Origin: Sphingobacterium sp. UBA2700
Lineage (GTDB): Bacteria; Bacteroidota; Bacteroidia; Sphingobacteriales; Sphingobacteriaceae
NCBI GenBank assembly: GCA_002354335.1
Contig: DELI01000029.1
Coordinates: 161,909 to 225,908, forward strand
Length of the DNA stretch: 64,000 bases
Direction of reading: 5' to 3'
Shown in pieces: positions 53,219 to 63,243 of the stretch. A program made the position numbers and the translations under genes. The notes beneath the pieces were generated by a model. That model did not search any database. It had not been told where the DNA came from and saw nothing but the letters and a program-made list of their open reading frames with translations. Each line of letters opens with the position of its first letter. Positions within the stretch are counted from its first letter, which is position 1.

Positions 53219-54151
53219 CTATTTTTTGATCATTCTGTGATATTTTAACCAAGCATAATTTGCAGTTGCATGATGGTCAGCACTATAGGTACTAGCGGTA
53301 CTATCTGTTAACCTAACAGCATACTTTTCAATCTCATTTGTATTCTCTGGCAGACCTTTACCTGCTAATGCGAGAATTGCTGTAGAATAAAAATTAGGCT
53401 CACGTTCCAAAGACAGCAGATTTTGTTTATAGAATTCGTACTTCTGACCTTCTACATCAAAAGAAATCAAAATAGTAGCCAACAATTGCACCTGAACAGA
53501 TTTCGATAGACCGTTTAGGTCTATTTGAAGTATTTCCTCCTGAACATCTTTGGGTATCTCAATGAACCGAAGAACGTAGGCTACAATGGTTTTATTCAAA
53601 TCCGATTGTTTTTGATCAGTCAAAATATTTAGGAGCTGCTCCAAGATTGTATTTTTATCGATTTTAGTATCATGGTATAAGTTCCATAGTCCATAGATTT
53701 CAAATGATGAGATATCCTTGGCATGTAAAACTTGATTGGCAAATTGAGGCTCTAATTGAGAAATAGGCTGTTTTAATTTGGCCAACGTTTCTAAAGCATG
53801 TAAACTATCTGGTCCTGATTGAAATGCTGCTTGAATCTTATGCAGGTACTTATCTTCATCATTTTTATTCATTGCAGCTTGAAAAAGAACTCGCCAAATT
53901 CCTACTCTATATTGAGGCACAGAATCAAAAAGCTTTTCTTCTTTTAGATAAGCCTTTTTTACGAAATCAATTTCATGGTCCTCCCATATTAAAAACTCTG
54001 CAGCATGAACTTTTACCCATTTTTCCTGTGTATTTAAGATGTTTTTTAATTCTTTTATTTTCGTTTTTTCCATGGAGTTTTCGGGATGATTTTGATTCGA
54101 TTGACAGGAAGCTATAAACACAATAAGGATGTTGAATGGATAAAATCTCAT
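53219..54151 (-). CDS. Lipoprotein with helical repeats, function unknown
   Basis: This 310-residue protein has a lipoprotein signal MRFYPFNILIVFIASCQSNQ (lipobox ASC) and a helical body with repeating patterns (HALETLAKLKQPISQLEPQ, TIVAYVLRFIEIPKDVQEEILQ). This is suggestive of HEAT-like repeats, though I cannot assign a family. It is the product between the sialidase pseudogene and the MFS gene in the leftward operon. It may be a surface ligand-binding or scaffold protein of the locus. Confidence 0.7.
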   Translation of the reverse strand: MRFYPFNILIVFIASCQSNQNHPENSMEKTKIKELKNILNTQEKWVKVHAAEFLIWEDHEIDFVKKAYLKEEKLFDSVPQYRVGIWRVLFQAAMNKNDEDKYLHKIQAAFQSGPDSLHALETLAKLKQPISQLEPQFANQVLHAKDISSFEIYGLWNLYHDTKIDKNTILEQLLNILTDQKQSDLNKTIVAYVLRFIEIPKDVQEEILQIDLNGLSKSVQVQLLATILISFDVEGQKYEFYKQNLLSLEREPNFYSTAILALAGKGLPENTNEIEKYAVRLTDSTASTYSADHHATANYAWLKYHRMIKK

Positions 54152-54162
54152 ATTATAAAAAA

Positions 54163-55339
54163 TTAGAAAGTAAGCCTTTTCAATGGCACAAGATTAGCAT
54201 AATTCCAAGTTTTATTAGTCTTTTTTGGAGCATTCGTTCGAAGTAGACGCACAGCACTTTGATTTCCCTCTTCATAATAAGTAATCAATAAACTTTTATC
54301 TGCCAGCTCTCCCGTAGAGGCATAAGCGCCGCAGAATTTATCAATCAAACATGGTCCATGCCATGTTTTTCCCCCATCATATGAAATACGCAATCCGGCA
54401 TAGCCTGATTCAGCGGTCAAATCATCTGTAAAAGCACGATAAGTTAAGACAATGCACCGTTGGATAATCTTGCAACATGTGGACAGTAGCCTTGATAACC
54501 TGCGCTATAAACTTTACTCCAAGTCTTTCCTTGGTCTTTAGATACTGCAAAATGCATTTTTATGGTCACGCTTGATATCTCCGCGTAGAGTTGCTAATAG
54601 ATCCCCATTTTTTAATTGAATTACATCCATTTCTGCAGGTAGATATTTTCCTTCTCTCTGACCAACATAAATAGGATCAGACCAAGTTTTTCCTTTATCC
54701 TTCGAGAAGTACAGGCAGCCAAATGCTTCATGGTTCCCTTGATGATAGGCTGTATACACCCAAGTGCCATCAAATAGTTCACGCATAGGTGCCGAACACG
54801 CATTATTAAAATCTCTTCTGTTCAGCGTTACAAGTTCAGACCATGTTTCACCATTATCCTTGGATGAAAAGTAATGAATACCCCCATTCTTGTTTCTCTG
54901 CGCTGGCCTGTGTAATGTGCGAATGTACTTTTACTGTTGCTAACAGGGTTTCTATCAGATCCCCAAAGAGTGTGTTGAAAAAAGTCACCACAATCGCTCC
55001 ATCAGACATTTGACTGATGTGCGGATCTCTGTTATCAGCTTCATCGTCATAAATTGTAATCGGTTTGGACCATGTTTTTGCATTATCTATGGATCGAACT
55101 ATACAAATTCGCCCTGATTTTGGATAAGCCTCACTCGGATAATTACCATGTGATTCACCTGCATTAAATACACTTAAAATGTCCCCGTTTTTAAGTTTCG
55201 TAACATCTGTGAAGGCTTGGTATACTCCAGCAGTTCCTCCTTTGGAAATCACCTGGCATCTACCCACATTTTTCTGAGCGTGTAGCATTGCTGGCATGCA
55301 CATTATTGCAATCAGTAAGTATCTAAATAGGTTTTTCAT
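54163..55339 (-). pseudogene. Broken BNR-repeat sialidase-like gene
   Basis: Three minus-strand fragments (54854-55339, 54538-54786 and 54163-54420) together make one exported BNR protein of about 390 residues, the length of the intact neighbour at 56101. Signal MKNLFRYLLIAIMCMPAMLHAQ is followed by SIDNAKTWSKPI, SSKDNGETWSELV, FSKDKGKTWSDPI, VSKDQGKTWSKVY and SYDGGKTWHGP Asp-box repeats. At least three frame changes are needed to read through: near 54890, 54550 and 54440. Each joins sequence that clearly belongs together. The gene is broken, or the sequence has small errors here. Confidence 0.85.
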
Positions 55340-55349
55340 GATTATTTTT

Positions 55350-56023
55350 CTATAGGTATCCTTCTTCCTTTATTACTTTAATCCATGGTTAATAACCAGC
55401 TAGAGTAAGATGTACTCCCTCCCAACTAAATTCTTCTTTTTATAGACTTTGGGAATCTACAAGGTGCGTATAAAGGTCCAGATATTTCACTTGTTGTCTT
55501 TCTGCTAGTATTTTTAGCTCCGAATTTATCATTGGTAGTGTATCTTGCCCTTTATAATACCCATTAAATTTTTAAAGTTTTCATTTGTTGGAAGGATACT
55601 TTGAATAATTAAGGTTATTTTAGGACTAATTTGTTTTGTTTTTTACAGATTCGATTGATATTACTTAGGAGAATTTCAATAAGAATACGCTGAGCTAAAT
55701 CATTTATACCAATCATGCGGAATAGCATCTTTGGTTTTCCAATTAGCATATGGTCCAATCTCTCCAATACGCGAAAGGAATTATCCCTTGGGATTCCTCT
55801 ATTTTTAAGGTACTTTTGTTCGGGAACCAACTCCATCCACTCCGCCAAAAAGTAATGCTAATACCTAAGAAAACCGCATCTTTATTCGATTTCTTGAAAG
55901 AGTGGTGCAAGGCGACCTGAGCCTGATAGATATCCGGCCTTTTCCGAGAATCAATTTGCTGCGCTTGACTGACAAGACTAAATCCAAATATAAAAGGAAG
56001 ATAAAAGTAATTCTTGTCTTCAT
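55350..56023 (-). pseudogene. Broken SGNH/GDSL-type hydrolase gene
   Basis: The ATG at 56023 opens MKTRITFIFLLYL, an export signal. The body reads across frames YQAQVALHHSFKKSNKDAVFLGISITFW, then AEWMELVPEQKYLKNRGIPRDNSFRVLERLDHMLIGKPKMLFRMIGINDLAQ, then IIQSILPTNENFKNL, KYLDLYTHLVDS, EGVHLTLAGY and PWIKVIKEEGYL. Block I Ser (ISIT), block III GIND and the C-terminal H (EGVH) of SGNH esterases can still be seen, as in sialate-O-acetylesterase-like enzymes. At least two frame changes and in-frame stops interrupt it. Confidence 0.8.
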
Positions 56024-56100
56024 CCTATTTTGATTCTAATTAAAAAAATATATTAGACCACCAAAGAGATAGTCGAGTATATAGTTTAGATAGAATAACT

Positions 56101-57273
56101 TTATTTCGTTAACTCAAGCAGAGTTCCTGCGATATGTCGGGTTCCGTTATTAATGTTAAAATAATATGTAATCAAGATTTGGTGATTATTCAACATGACC
56201 GCCCAAGGGTAGCCGATGTCCCAACCTCCGCCGTCTTCACGGATCACAATTTCCTCGGCAGTAGCGAAGTCGGTACATTCAGCATTTAGAATTCTTGCGC
56301 GTATTCCATATGGTTGATGTCTATATCCATATACCATAAATACTCGATTATCCGGTAGTCGTATGGCTTGTAGTGGATGCCCTTGGAAACCCATGCTCTG
56401 CCATTCAAAGGTCTTTCCCCCATCAGTAGATCGAGCAATACAAGCCTGATCGTCATAGCCTGCAGTACGTAGAAATGCGACTAGATCACCTTTTGGAGTT
56501 TCATAGATGGATGTTTCATTAAATGAAACCTTTGGATCTTCTGCCACCACGGACATATATTTCCAAGTCTTTCCTTTATCATCCGAATACATCAAGTAGT
56601 TAGATGTCTTCTTTGTTTCTGCATTATCGGTTGCTGCCACTACCCAGAATATTCTTCCTGTTTTTGATTCGTACATGGCACCTCGGTTATATACTGGGAC
56701 TTTATTTCCATACATATCGTAGTTCACTTCTTGACCGATCGAAGGTGGGTATATAGGCTCGCTCCATGTTTTTCCGTTATCTGTCGACCTGACAATATAT
56801 CCTCCCAAAAATGTGCCATCACCGGATTGAAAATGCTGCTTCCTTAAGTTTTTTAATCCATCGTCACGTAAGAAAGACCAACCGTAACTGGCACATAATA
56901 TGGTTCCATCTTTCAATGTCAACAAGCAGGGGTCTTGTGATCCTCCAAAAGGGTGAGAATAGATTAACTTAGGGACTTTGGTCCAATTCTGTCCATCTTT
57001 GGATTCTAATTTCACTAGATAGCTGTTGGGATCCACATGGTTTGTTCCCTTCTCACCGAAAGCCCTACGTTCTGGAGCTCTACGAAAGGATAGCAGGAAA
57101 TTGTTGTTTTTGGTTTTAACTATCGATGGAAAGCTGGAATAAAAAAAGTTATCCTGATAGATAATCATATCTTTGAGTTTCTTCACCTTACTTGATTGCC
57201 CAAGGCTCATTTGCGTTGAAAATAAGAACGCTAAGGCCAAACCGACTATGCTATTTCTTTTCATGTTCATCAA
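56101..57273 (-). CDS. BNR-repeat sialidase-like exported protein
   Basis: This 390-residue protein has a signal peptide (about 4-26) and the six-bladed propeller pattern of sialidases. An arginine-rich site LLSFRRAPERRAFG is followed by Asp-boxes STDNGKTWSEP, SDDKGKTWKYM and STDGGKTFEW and by conserved acidic residues (VSFNETSIYETPKGDL). It may release sialic acid or a related sugar acid, or only bind carbohydrate; the residues of a true sialidase (arginine triad, Tyr/Glu pair) cannot be confirmed by eye. It is placed after SusD in the leftward operon and is the only intact BNR gene in the window. Confidence 0.82.
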   Translation of the reverse strand: MMNMKRNSIVGLALAFLFSTQMSLGQSSKVKKLKDMIIYQDNFFYSSFPSIVKTKNNNFLLSFRRAPERRAFGEKGTNHVDPNSYLVKLESKDGQNWTKVPKLIYSHPFGGSQDPCLLTLKDGTILCASYGWSFLRDDGLKNLRKQHFQSGDGTFLGGYIVRSTDNGKTWSEPIYPPSIGQEVNYDMYGNKVPVYNRGAMYESKTGRIFWVVAATDNAETKKTSNYLMYSDDKGKTWKYMSVVAEDPKVSFNETSIYETPKGDLVAFLRTAGYDDQACIARSTDGGKTFEWQSMGFQGHPLQAIRLPDNRVFMVYGYRHQPYGIRARILNAECTDFATAEEIVIREDGGGWDIGYPWAVMLNNHQILITYYFNINNGTRHIAGTLLELTK

Positions 57274-57279
57274 TATTTA

Positions 57280-58737
57280 TTAATAACCCACTGTTTGTTT
57301 AACCAAAGGTTCTAAGCTTAATACTTGTTCCGAAATTGGAAAATATTCCAAATGTTTCAGGCTAGATTTCCCTGCCAATGTCGGCACTAAATCGAAAGCC
57401 TTATTAAATCGAAGTAAGTCCCACCAACGCTTACCCTCAAACATCAATTCCAATAATCGTTCTTGCAGTATTAGGTGATCATTCTGAGCCTTAGATACAT
57501 TGACAAACTTATTAGCATCAAATGCGGATCCAAAAGCGCGCTGTCGAATTTGGTTCATTTCTAAAGATGGATCTTGTCCTAATGCATTTTTCGCTTCAGC
57601 TTTCATCAATAGAACGTCTGCATAACGGTAGATAACGAAATCACTAGTGTAATAACGCACTCCTGAGATCAAAGTTCCTCGACCTTTTAAAATTAGGGTA
57701 GGATATAAAGCTGGAGCAGGCAAATCTAATACCGAAGCCGCTTTCCTTAAATCACCTGGTTTAAATTGATTCTTGGCTAAATCAGTTACGGTCCACACCA
57801 TTCCCCCTGCCGTTTGACCAATTACTTCGTTAGTGTTTGGATCAATCTCATTCGGTAAACGAGCAGAATACATGTTAAAGAAATAATTGTTACTACTCTC
57901 TAGTTCTTTGTTTCCAATAGCCATGATAACTTCTTTGTTATTCTTATTACTGTACTTGAATAAGTCAGCATAATTCGCTAACAAAGATACATCAGCTTTA
58001 GCCACATCATCACAGGCCGTTATTGCAGTTTGTAAATCTGCATTTCCACCGTTTAATCTTTTTGCGGTCCATAGGTAGACATCCGCTTTTAGTGCTTGTG
58101 TGCCCGCTTTAGACCAATAGTTTCTATTTTTGATGAACCCATAACTAGCAAAAAGCGAATTAGCTTTTTCCAAATCTTCCTTGATCAATCTGAATACATC
58201 TTGTTGAGAAGACCTAACCTTTTGAATTACATCCCGTTCAGCTCCTTCCACTGGTTCTGTGCGGATCGGTACTTCGCCCCAAGTTCTTACCAGAACAAAA
58301 TACAGGAATGCTCGAGAGACATAAGTTTGAGCCAATAAATTATTCTTGTCCGTTTCGTTAGCAAACGCAATATTGGGTACATATTTTAGGATTAAATTCG
58401 CATCATTGATTGCCGAATAAATAGATTGCCAAGATGGTCCTGCAGATACACTACTTAACGTATTCAAGTAATACCGATCATAATCTAAGGTACCACTGAC
58501 CTTTCCCCACTCCATGACTTCAGATCTAGCCTCCCCCCAAATGAACAAATTTATATTAGCTAAATCACGTTGTTTCACATATAAACTTGTCAATCCTCCT
58601 TTTGCATCATCCTCCGTTTTCCAGAAAGAAGCATTCGTGATAACACTCGTGGGTTCTAATTCTAAAGCTGTATTACATGCTGTTTGAAAAGAAAGAACAG
58701 CTGCTAATAGACCTAATTTTAAGATTGATTTTTTCAT
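57280..58737 (-). CDS. SusD/RagB-family outer-membrane lipoprotein
   Basis: This 485-residue SusD homolog has a signal with lipobox TAC (LLAAVLSFQTACNTALELEPTSV), an N-terminal SusD motif (ITNASFWKTEDDAKGGLTSLYVKQRDLA), TPR-like helices and a C-terminal ILQERLLELMFEGKRWWDLLRFNKAFDL. It is the ligand-binding lid for the SusC encoded 26 bases upstream. From context its ligand is probably a glycoconjugate carrying acidic sugars. It is followed after 6 bases by the sialidase-like gene, so the three are coupled. Confidence 0.93.
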   Translation of the reverse strand: MKKSILKLGLLAAVLSFQTACNTALELEPTSVITNASFWKTEDDAKGGLTSLYVKQRDLANINLFIWGEARSEVMEWGKVSGTLDYDRYYLNTLSSVSAGPSWQSIYSAINDANLILKYVPNIAFANETDKNNLLAQTYVSRAFLYFVLVRTWGEVPIRTEPVEGAERDVIQKVRSSQQDVFRLIKEDLEKANSLFASYGFIKNRNYWSKAGTQALKADVYLWTAKRLNGGNADLQTAITACDDVAKADVSLLANYADLFKYSNKNNKEVIMAIGNKELESSNNYFFNMYSARLPNEIDPNTNEVIGQTAGGMVWTVTDLAKNQFKPGDLRKAASVLDLPAPALYPTLILKGRGTLISGVRYYTSDFVIYRYADVLLMKAEAKNALGQDPSLEMNQIRQRAFGSAFDANKFVNVSKAQNDHLILQERLLELMFEGKRWWDLLRFNKAFDLVPTLAGKSSLKHLEYFPISEQVLSLEPLVKQTVGY

Positions 58738-58763
58738 AACCTTTTTTGATTTAAATGTGGGGA

Positions 58764-61700
58764 TTAAAAAGCTGCTTTCAGTCCAACAGAGAAATTTCGA
58801 GGGATTGGATAACGTCCTTGGTCGGTACCACCATCCTCAGGATTCATTCCTGTATATTTTGTGAAGTAATATAAGTTGCTTCCCGTAACATTCACGCGTA
58901 CATTGTTTAACTTAATACGTTTAGTCCATGCTGAAGGAAATTGGTAAGCCAAAGTTACTTCGCGTAACGCGAAATAGTCTCCTTTTTCATAGAATTTGGA
59001 GTTTGTAGAAGATAAATGGTAAGCACTTCCTCTCCAGTAACTGTAGTTTGCTGTACCTGGTATGTATTGAGGACGTTCAGCAATATCTCCATCTTGCTTC
59101 CAACCCATTTCAACCATTTCCTGAGGGATGTTTAAGTTTGGGGCCCAGTGTCCACTTAAAAAGATTTTCGCATAATTGTAGATGGTATGCCCTTTTGTGT
59201 AATCCATACGTGCATACAAAGAGAATCCTTTATAGTTTAGGGAAGTGGAAAGACCTCCTGTTATGGTTGGAAAAGGATTTCCTAAATAAGCTAAATCGCG
59301 TGTATCTAAGGTATCATTATGATCCAAATCGGCATAATTTACGTCACCGCCATATTTGGTTTTATTTGCAAAAGGCATAGTTAGATCGACAGGGGCATTC
59401 GCTGCTTCTGAATCAGTACGGTATATGCCATTTTGCAACCACCCATAAAAATCCCCTATCCGGCCACCCTCTTGTAACCCTCCACCCCAAACATATCCGC
59501 CAGAAGCATTGTCCCAAACATATACACCACCGACACGGTTATTCAAAACTCCGTTATCTGGTAGTTTCAAGATTTTAGTTTTGGTAGTAGTAATATTGAA
59601 TCCTATATTCCACGCTAACTCCGAAGTTCTGGGTAGAATATCCGCGTTTAGTTCTACTTCAATACCTTTATTTTGAAGACTACCTAAGTTAGTTGAAATG
59701 CTGGAAAAACCTGTGGATGGTGGAAGTGTTAAATTAGTAATCAAATCATCCGTTTTTCTATTGTAGTAATCGAATAAGATGTTGAATCGGTTATCCATAA
59801 ATCCTAAATCCACCCCGAAATCTAATGTTTTGGACTGTTCCCATTTCAGGTTCGGGTTAGCAAGAACTGTATTGGTTACTGCAGATTCACCTAAATAACG
59901 GTTACCCACCGAATAAGATCCTTGCGCATGGAAATCAGATAATCCTGAGATGTTACCATTTACTCCATAACTTGCTCTCAACTTGAATGTGGAAAAGTAA
60001 GGTTTTGTAACTTGGAAGAAATCTTCCTTATGGACATTCCATCCCAAAGATACTCCTGGGAAAAATCCCCATCGGTAATTTGTACCTAAGTTAGAAGCAC
60101 CATCGTACCTAGCAGTTAAGGAAAGCAGGTATTTTTGAGCATAATTATAATTTAAGCGGGTGAAATAACCCACCATAGCAAATAAACTCTCATTTCCTCC
60201 TACTGATACTGGAGTAGAAGAGGCATTTAAAGTTGGAATTAAATCAGTTGCCGCACCTTGACCAGACGCACTCAAGCCAAATACATATCTACGGAAGTAT
60301 GAAAAACCAAGCATGGCATCGAAAGCATGATTACCATAGCTTTTGGTATAATTACCAATAAGGTCGGCCTGGGTTTGCATTGTTTTATTGTATCCAGAAG
60401 ATGCAGGCCGGGTGGTGTTGATATTACCCACGCCATTCATATAGGAATGAATAAAGGAATAGTTATCACCAGCTACTTTATATAGGGATACATGCGGAGA
60501 AATAGTTAACCCTTCTATAGGTTTCCAATCTCCAGAAAGTGCCAGCGTTAAATTCTCATTGGCATTTTTATTGTCTCTTTTGTTTAGGTAATAAACAGGA
60601 TTACCAGTGTTACGACCTTGTCCAGGGGCTAAAGTTCCATCCTCAAATATATATTTAGCTGTCGGAGCCATACCAGCCGCTCGGAAGAATAGTTCTGTAT
60701 CACTGTAAACCGAATTGTTAGTTGAATAGCTATACATCATTTTTCCATTGACAGTCAATTTATCATTTACCTTTAAATCAGAATTCAAGTTTGCGGAAAT
60801 ACGATCATAGAAGGTCGTAATCGCAATACCATTACTCTTCATATAACCAATACTCGCATTTACCGTCGCGCGATCTGTGCCACCCGAAACCGATAAATGG
60901 TGATCATTAGTTGTACTGTTTTGGAATAAGATATCCTGCCAATTGGTTTCTTGGAATATGATGGTTTTACCTGGATTAATTGGATCCTCCATTGATTGCC
61001 ACCCCTCGTTCAATTTATGCTTATTAGCATCAGTAAGATATTGTGTGGTAAATCCTGTATTGTTTGTCAAATCATTTCCTGTACCAAAACCAATAGGTTG
61101 TGTTAATTGATTGATCGAGCCTGGAACTTTTCGTTCCGCTATTTGAGCACCCACACGTGCATAATAGATATAATCCCTAGCAGAAGCCAACTGGTACAAT
61201 TGACCAACTTTTGAAGAAGTAAGATTATAAGAATATTCTATTTTAGTACGATTGGAATCACCCGATTTCGTGGTGATAATCACTACTCCATTAGATCCCC
61301 TTGCTCCATAAATGGAAGTAGAAGCAGCATCTTTTAGTACCTGCATAGAGGCAATGTCATCGGAGTTGATATCGTTCATATTCGACCGAATAACCCCATC
61401 GATTATATATAGTGGACTTGCGCCATTCGGATTGTTAATGGAAGTTCCTCCACGGATTATCACACGGGGAGCTGTTCCTGGCTGGCCTGAAGTACTTTGA
61501 ACGCGTACGCCCGACACCGTTCCTTGTAAGGCAGAAGCCGGATTCGCGAAGGTTACATTTTCTAAGACCTTCTCATCAAGCTTAGAAATGGCCGTTGTTA
61601 AAGTTTCTCTGGACTGTGTTCCATATCCTACGACCAATACTTCATCAATATTGGTGTCATCATTCTCCAAACTAATAGAGGTTAATAAAGGGCTATCTGC

Positions 61701-62018
61701 TGCGATTTCCAAGCTTTTCTTTCCAACGGAACTGATCAACAATATACTCTGACTTGATCTTACCTGGAGGGTAAAAGTTCCATCTTCTGCAGTAAATGTT
61801 CCGTTTTGAGTTCCTTTTTCAGTAATCGTTACGCCTGAAAAAGGATTCTTATCTTGATCTATTACCTTTCCTCTCACTGTCGTTTGGGCATATGCCAAGA
61901 TATTAAAACATACCAAAAACAACAGCAATACCGCTCGATTCAGCAACCCGCTACGATTCAGGACAGCTAATTTATAGCTCCCTGATTTACTTAAATTCAA
62001 TTTTAAATTTTTAATCAT
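58764..62018 (-). CDS. SusC/RagA-family TonB-dependent outer-membrane transporter
   Basis: This 1084-residue barrel protein has a signal (about 25-45: GLLNRAVLLLFLVCFNILAYAQ) and a carboxypeptidase-like domain TTVRGKVIDQDKNPFSGVTITEKGTQNGTFTAEDGTFTLQV. A TonB box near DEVLVVGYGTQSRETLTTAI, the plug QVLKDAASTSIYGARGSNGVVIITTKSG and a barrel ending in FSVGLKAAF follow. No STN domain is present. A promoter with TATCTTTG lies 40 bases upstream, so the gene may have its own start as well as read-through from the upstream D-TA-like gene. Confidence 0.95.
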   Translation of the reverse strand: MIKNLKLNLSKSGSYKLAVLNRSGLLNRAVLLLFLVCFNILAYAQTTVRGKVIDQDKNPFSGVTITEKGTQNGTFTAEDGTFTLQVRSSQSILLISSVGKKSLEIAADSPLLTSISLENDDTNIDEVLVVGYGTQSRETLTTAISKLDEKVLENVTFANPASALQGTVSGVRVQSTSGQPGTAPRVIIRGGTSINNPNGASPLYIIDGVIRSNMNDINSDDIASMQVLKDAASTSIYGARGSNGVVIITTKSGDSNRTKIEYSYNLTSSKVGQLYQLASARDYIYYARVGAQIAERKVPGSINQLTQPIGFGTGNDLTNNTGFTTQYLTDANKHKLNEGWQSMEDPINPGKTIIFQETNWQDILFQNSTTNDHHLSVSGGTDRATVNASIGYMKSNGIAITTFYDRISANLNSDLKVNDKLTVNGKMMYSYSTNNSVYSDTELFFRAAGMAPTAKYIFEDGTLAPGQGRNTGNPVYYLNKRDNKNANENLTLALSGDWKPIEGLTISPHVSLYKVAGDNYSFIHSYMNGVGNINTTRPASSGYNKTMQTQADLIGNYTKSYGNHAFDAMLGFSYFRRYVFGLSASGQGAATDLIPTLNASSTPVSVGGNESLFAMVGYFTRLNYNYAQKYLLSLTARYDGASNLGTNYRWGFFPGVSLGWNVHKEDFFQVTKPYFSTFKLRASYGVNGNISGLSDFHAQGSYSVGNRYLGESAVTNTVLANPNLKWEQSKTLDFGVDLGFMDNRFNILFDYYNRKTDDLITNLTLPPSTGFSSISTNLGSLQNKGIEVELNADILPRTSELAWNIGFNITTTKTKILKLPDNGVLNNRVGGVYVWDNASGGYVWGGGLQEGGRIGDFYGWLQNGIYRTDSEAANAPVDLTMPFANKTKYGGDVNYADLDHNDTLDTRDLAYLGNPFPTITGGLSTSLNYKGFSLYARMDYTKGHTIYNYAKIFLSGHWAPNLNIPQEMVEMGWKQDGDIAERPQYIPGTANYSYWRGSAYHLSSTNSKFYEKGDYFALREVTLAYQFPSAWTKRIKLNNVRVNVTGSNLYYFTKYTGMNPEDGGTDQGRYPIPRNFSVGLKAAF

Positions 62019-62057
62019 AATTGTTAGGAAATTGATTGTTAAGTATTGATACTATCT

Positions 62058-62065
62058 CAAAGATA
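62058..62065 (-). promoter_or_regulatory. Bacteroidota-type -7 promoter box before susC
   Basis: On the minus strand TATCTTTG exactly fits TAnnTTTG, 40 bases before the susC ATG. A clear TTTG -33 element at 19-20 bases was not found, so strength is uncertain. Confidence 0.5.
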
Positions 62066-62136
62066 GACCTAAGCCACTCTCGCTTCTACTACTTTTATGT
62101 AGATTATAGATACAATATTTCAGAAGGTTTTAGGAT

Positions 62137-63243
62137 TTAATACCGACCGGCGATTGCCCAAGTATTATTGACTTCTTGATGTTCAACTACTTGATAAAAA
62201 GGATACCAAGCCACTGTAGGACAGACATGGTATGGAATACCATATAACTCTTGACCCACCTGAATACCTTCCCATTCTGAAGCGGGAACTTCCAGAACCA
62301 AATGTTCTTCGCTTTGGAATTTAGGAATCCAATTCGAATGCTCTGGAAAATGAAAACGTTGTTCGATCGGACTCTCCGATGCAACGGATTTATATCCTAA
62401 ATCAAGACATATATGGTTTATAGTAGGTTTAGAAATGATTCTTGTAAACAAAATAGCGGCAAAATCAAAAGATTGCTCGGGTAGATTTTCGTGATATCCC
62501 CAATCCCAAAGCATAAAGGTGCCAGGACTACATTCTACAAATGGATAAGTCATGTAAATTGGAAAGGTATTAGAACCTCCAAAGACACAAATAAGTTTTT
62601 CGTTGGCTTTCTCTTCTACAATTTTCAGCACCTTTAGAAACTCTTGAAAATAAGATTCTACCACTTTAATTCGATCAGCTAAATCTATTACTCGGATATG
62701 TCCATCATAACCATGAAAACCTTTTATGTCTAAGTTATCTAAATTCAATAATTCATCGTAAAAATCCTCAAGATTTTGGATAATAACACCTGTTCTTCCC
62801 ATGCCCAAGTTCACATCTATGTAGACGGGCACCATTATTTCCAGTTCTTTAGCAAATTGATCCATAGATTGTGCAGCCGAGATTGAATCAACCAAGCATT
62901 GTAACTTAATTCCAGGATTTTGTTTCACCATATCTAGGAATTGTTCCATTTGGTAGGCAATCAAAGGATACGCAATTAAGATATCTTTTACGCCCAGTTC
63001 TAGTAATAAGGAGCTTTCTTTTAGAGTAGCACATTTAAATTTTCGGATTCCGGCATTCAATTGCATTTGAATCAATTCTTTAGATTTGATTGTTTTAATA
63101 TGCGGTCTGAATCGATTTAAATCTATTTGTTTTTTGATTTTTTCCAAATTCGATTTTACCATATCCGGATAGACGAGTAAGCTTGGACTTGCTAGTTTAG
63201 AAGTATCTTTAATATGATAAGTATCTTTAAAATTATCGCTCAT
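62137..63243 (-). CDS. D-threonine aldolase-like/alanine racemase-fold enzyme
   Basis: This 368-residue fold-III PLP enzyme has the PLP-binding stretch FRPHIKTIKSKELIQMQL (the Lys of HIKT is the expected Schiff-base residue). It continues with IAYPLIAYQMEQFLDMV, VYIDVNLGMGRTGV, HGYDGHIR and CVFGGSNTFPIYMTY. The C-terminal metal region of D-threonine aldolases/D-serine dehydratases (ICLDLGYKSVASESPIEQRFHF) has parts HxxxC with YHVCPTVAWYPF. It would cleave a D-beta-hydroxy amino acid or a similar compound. It overlaps the ceramidase-like gene stop by 11 bases; its link to the sugar pathway is unclear. Confidence 0.85.
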   Translation of the reverse strand: MSDNFKDTYHIKDTSKLASPSLLVYPDMVKSNLEKIKKQIDLNRFRPHIKTIKSKELIQMQLNAGIRKFKCATLKESSLLLELGVKDILIAYPLIAYQMEQFLDMVKQNPGIKLQCLVDSISAAQSMDQFAKELEIMVPVYIDVNLGMGRTGVIIQNLEDFYDELLNLDNLDIKGFHGYDGHIRVIDLADRIKVVESYFQEFLKVLKIVEEKANEKLICVFGGSNTFPIYMTYPFVECSPGTFMLWDWGYHENLPEQSFDFAAILFTRIISKPTINHICLDLGYKSVASESPIEQRFHFPEHSNWIPKFQSEEHLVLEVPASEWEGIQVGQELYGIPYHVCPTVAWYPFYQVVEHQEVNNTWAIAGRY

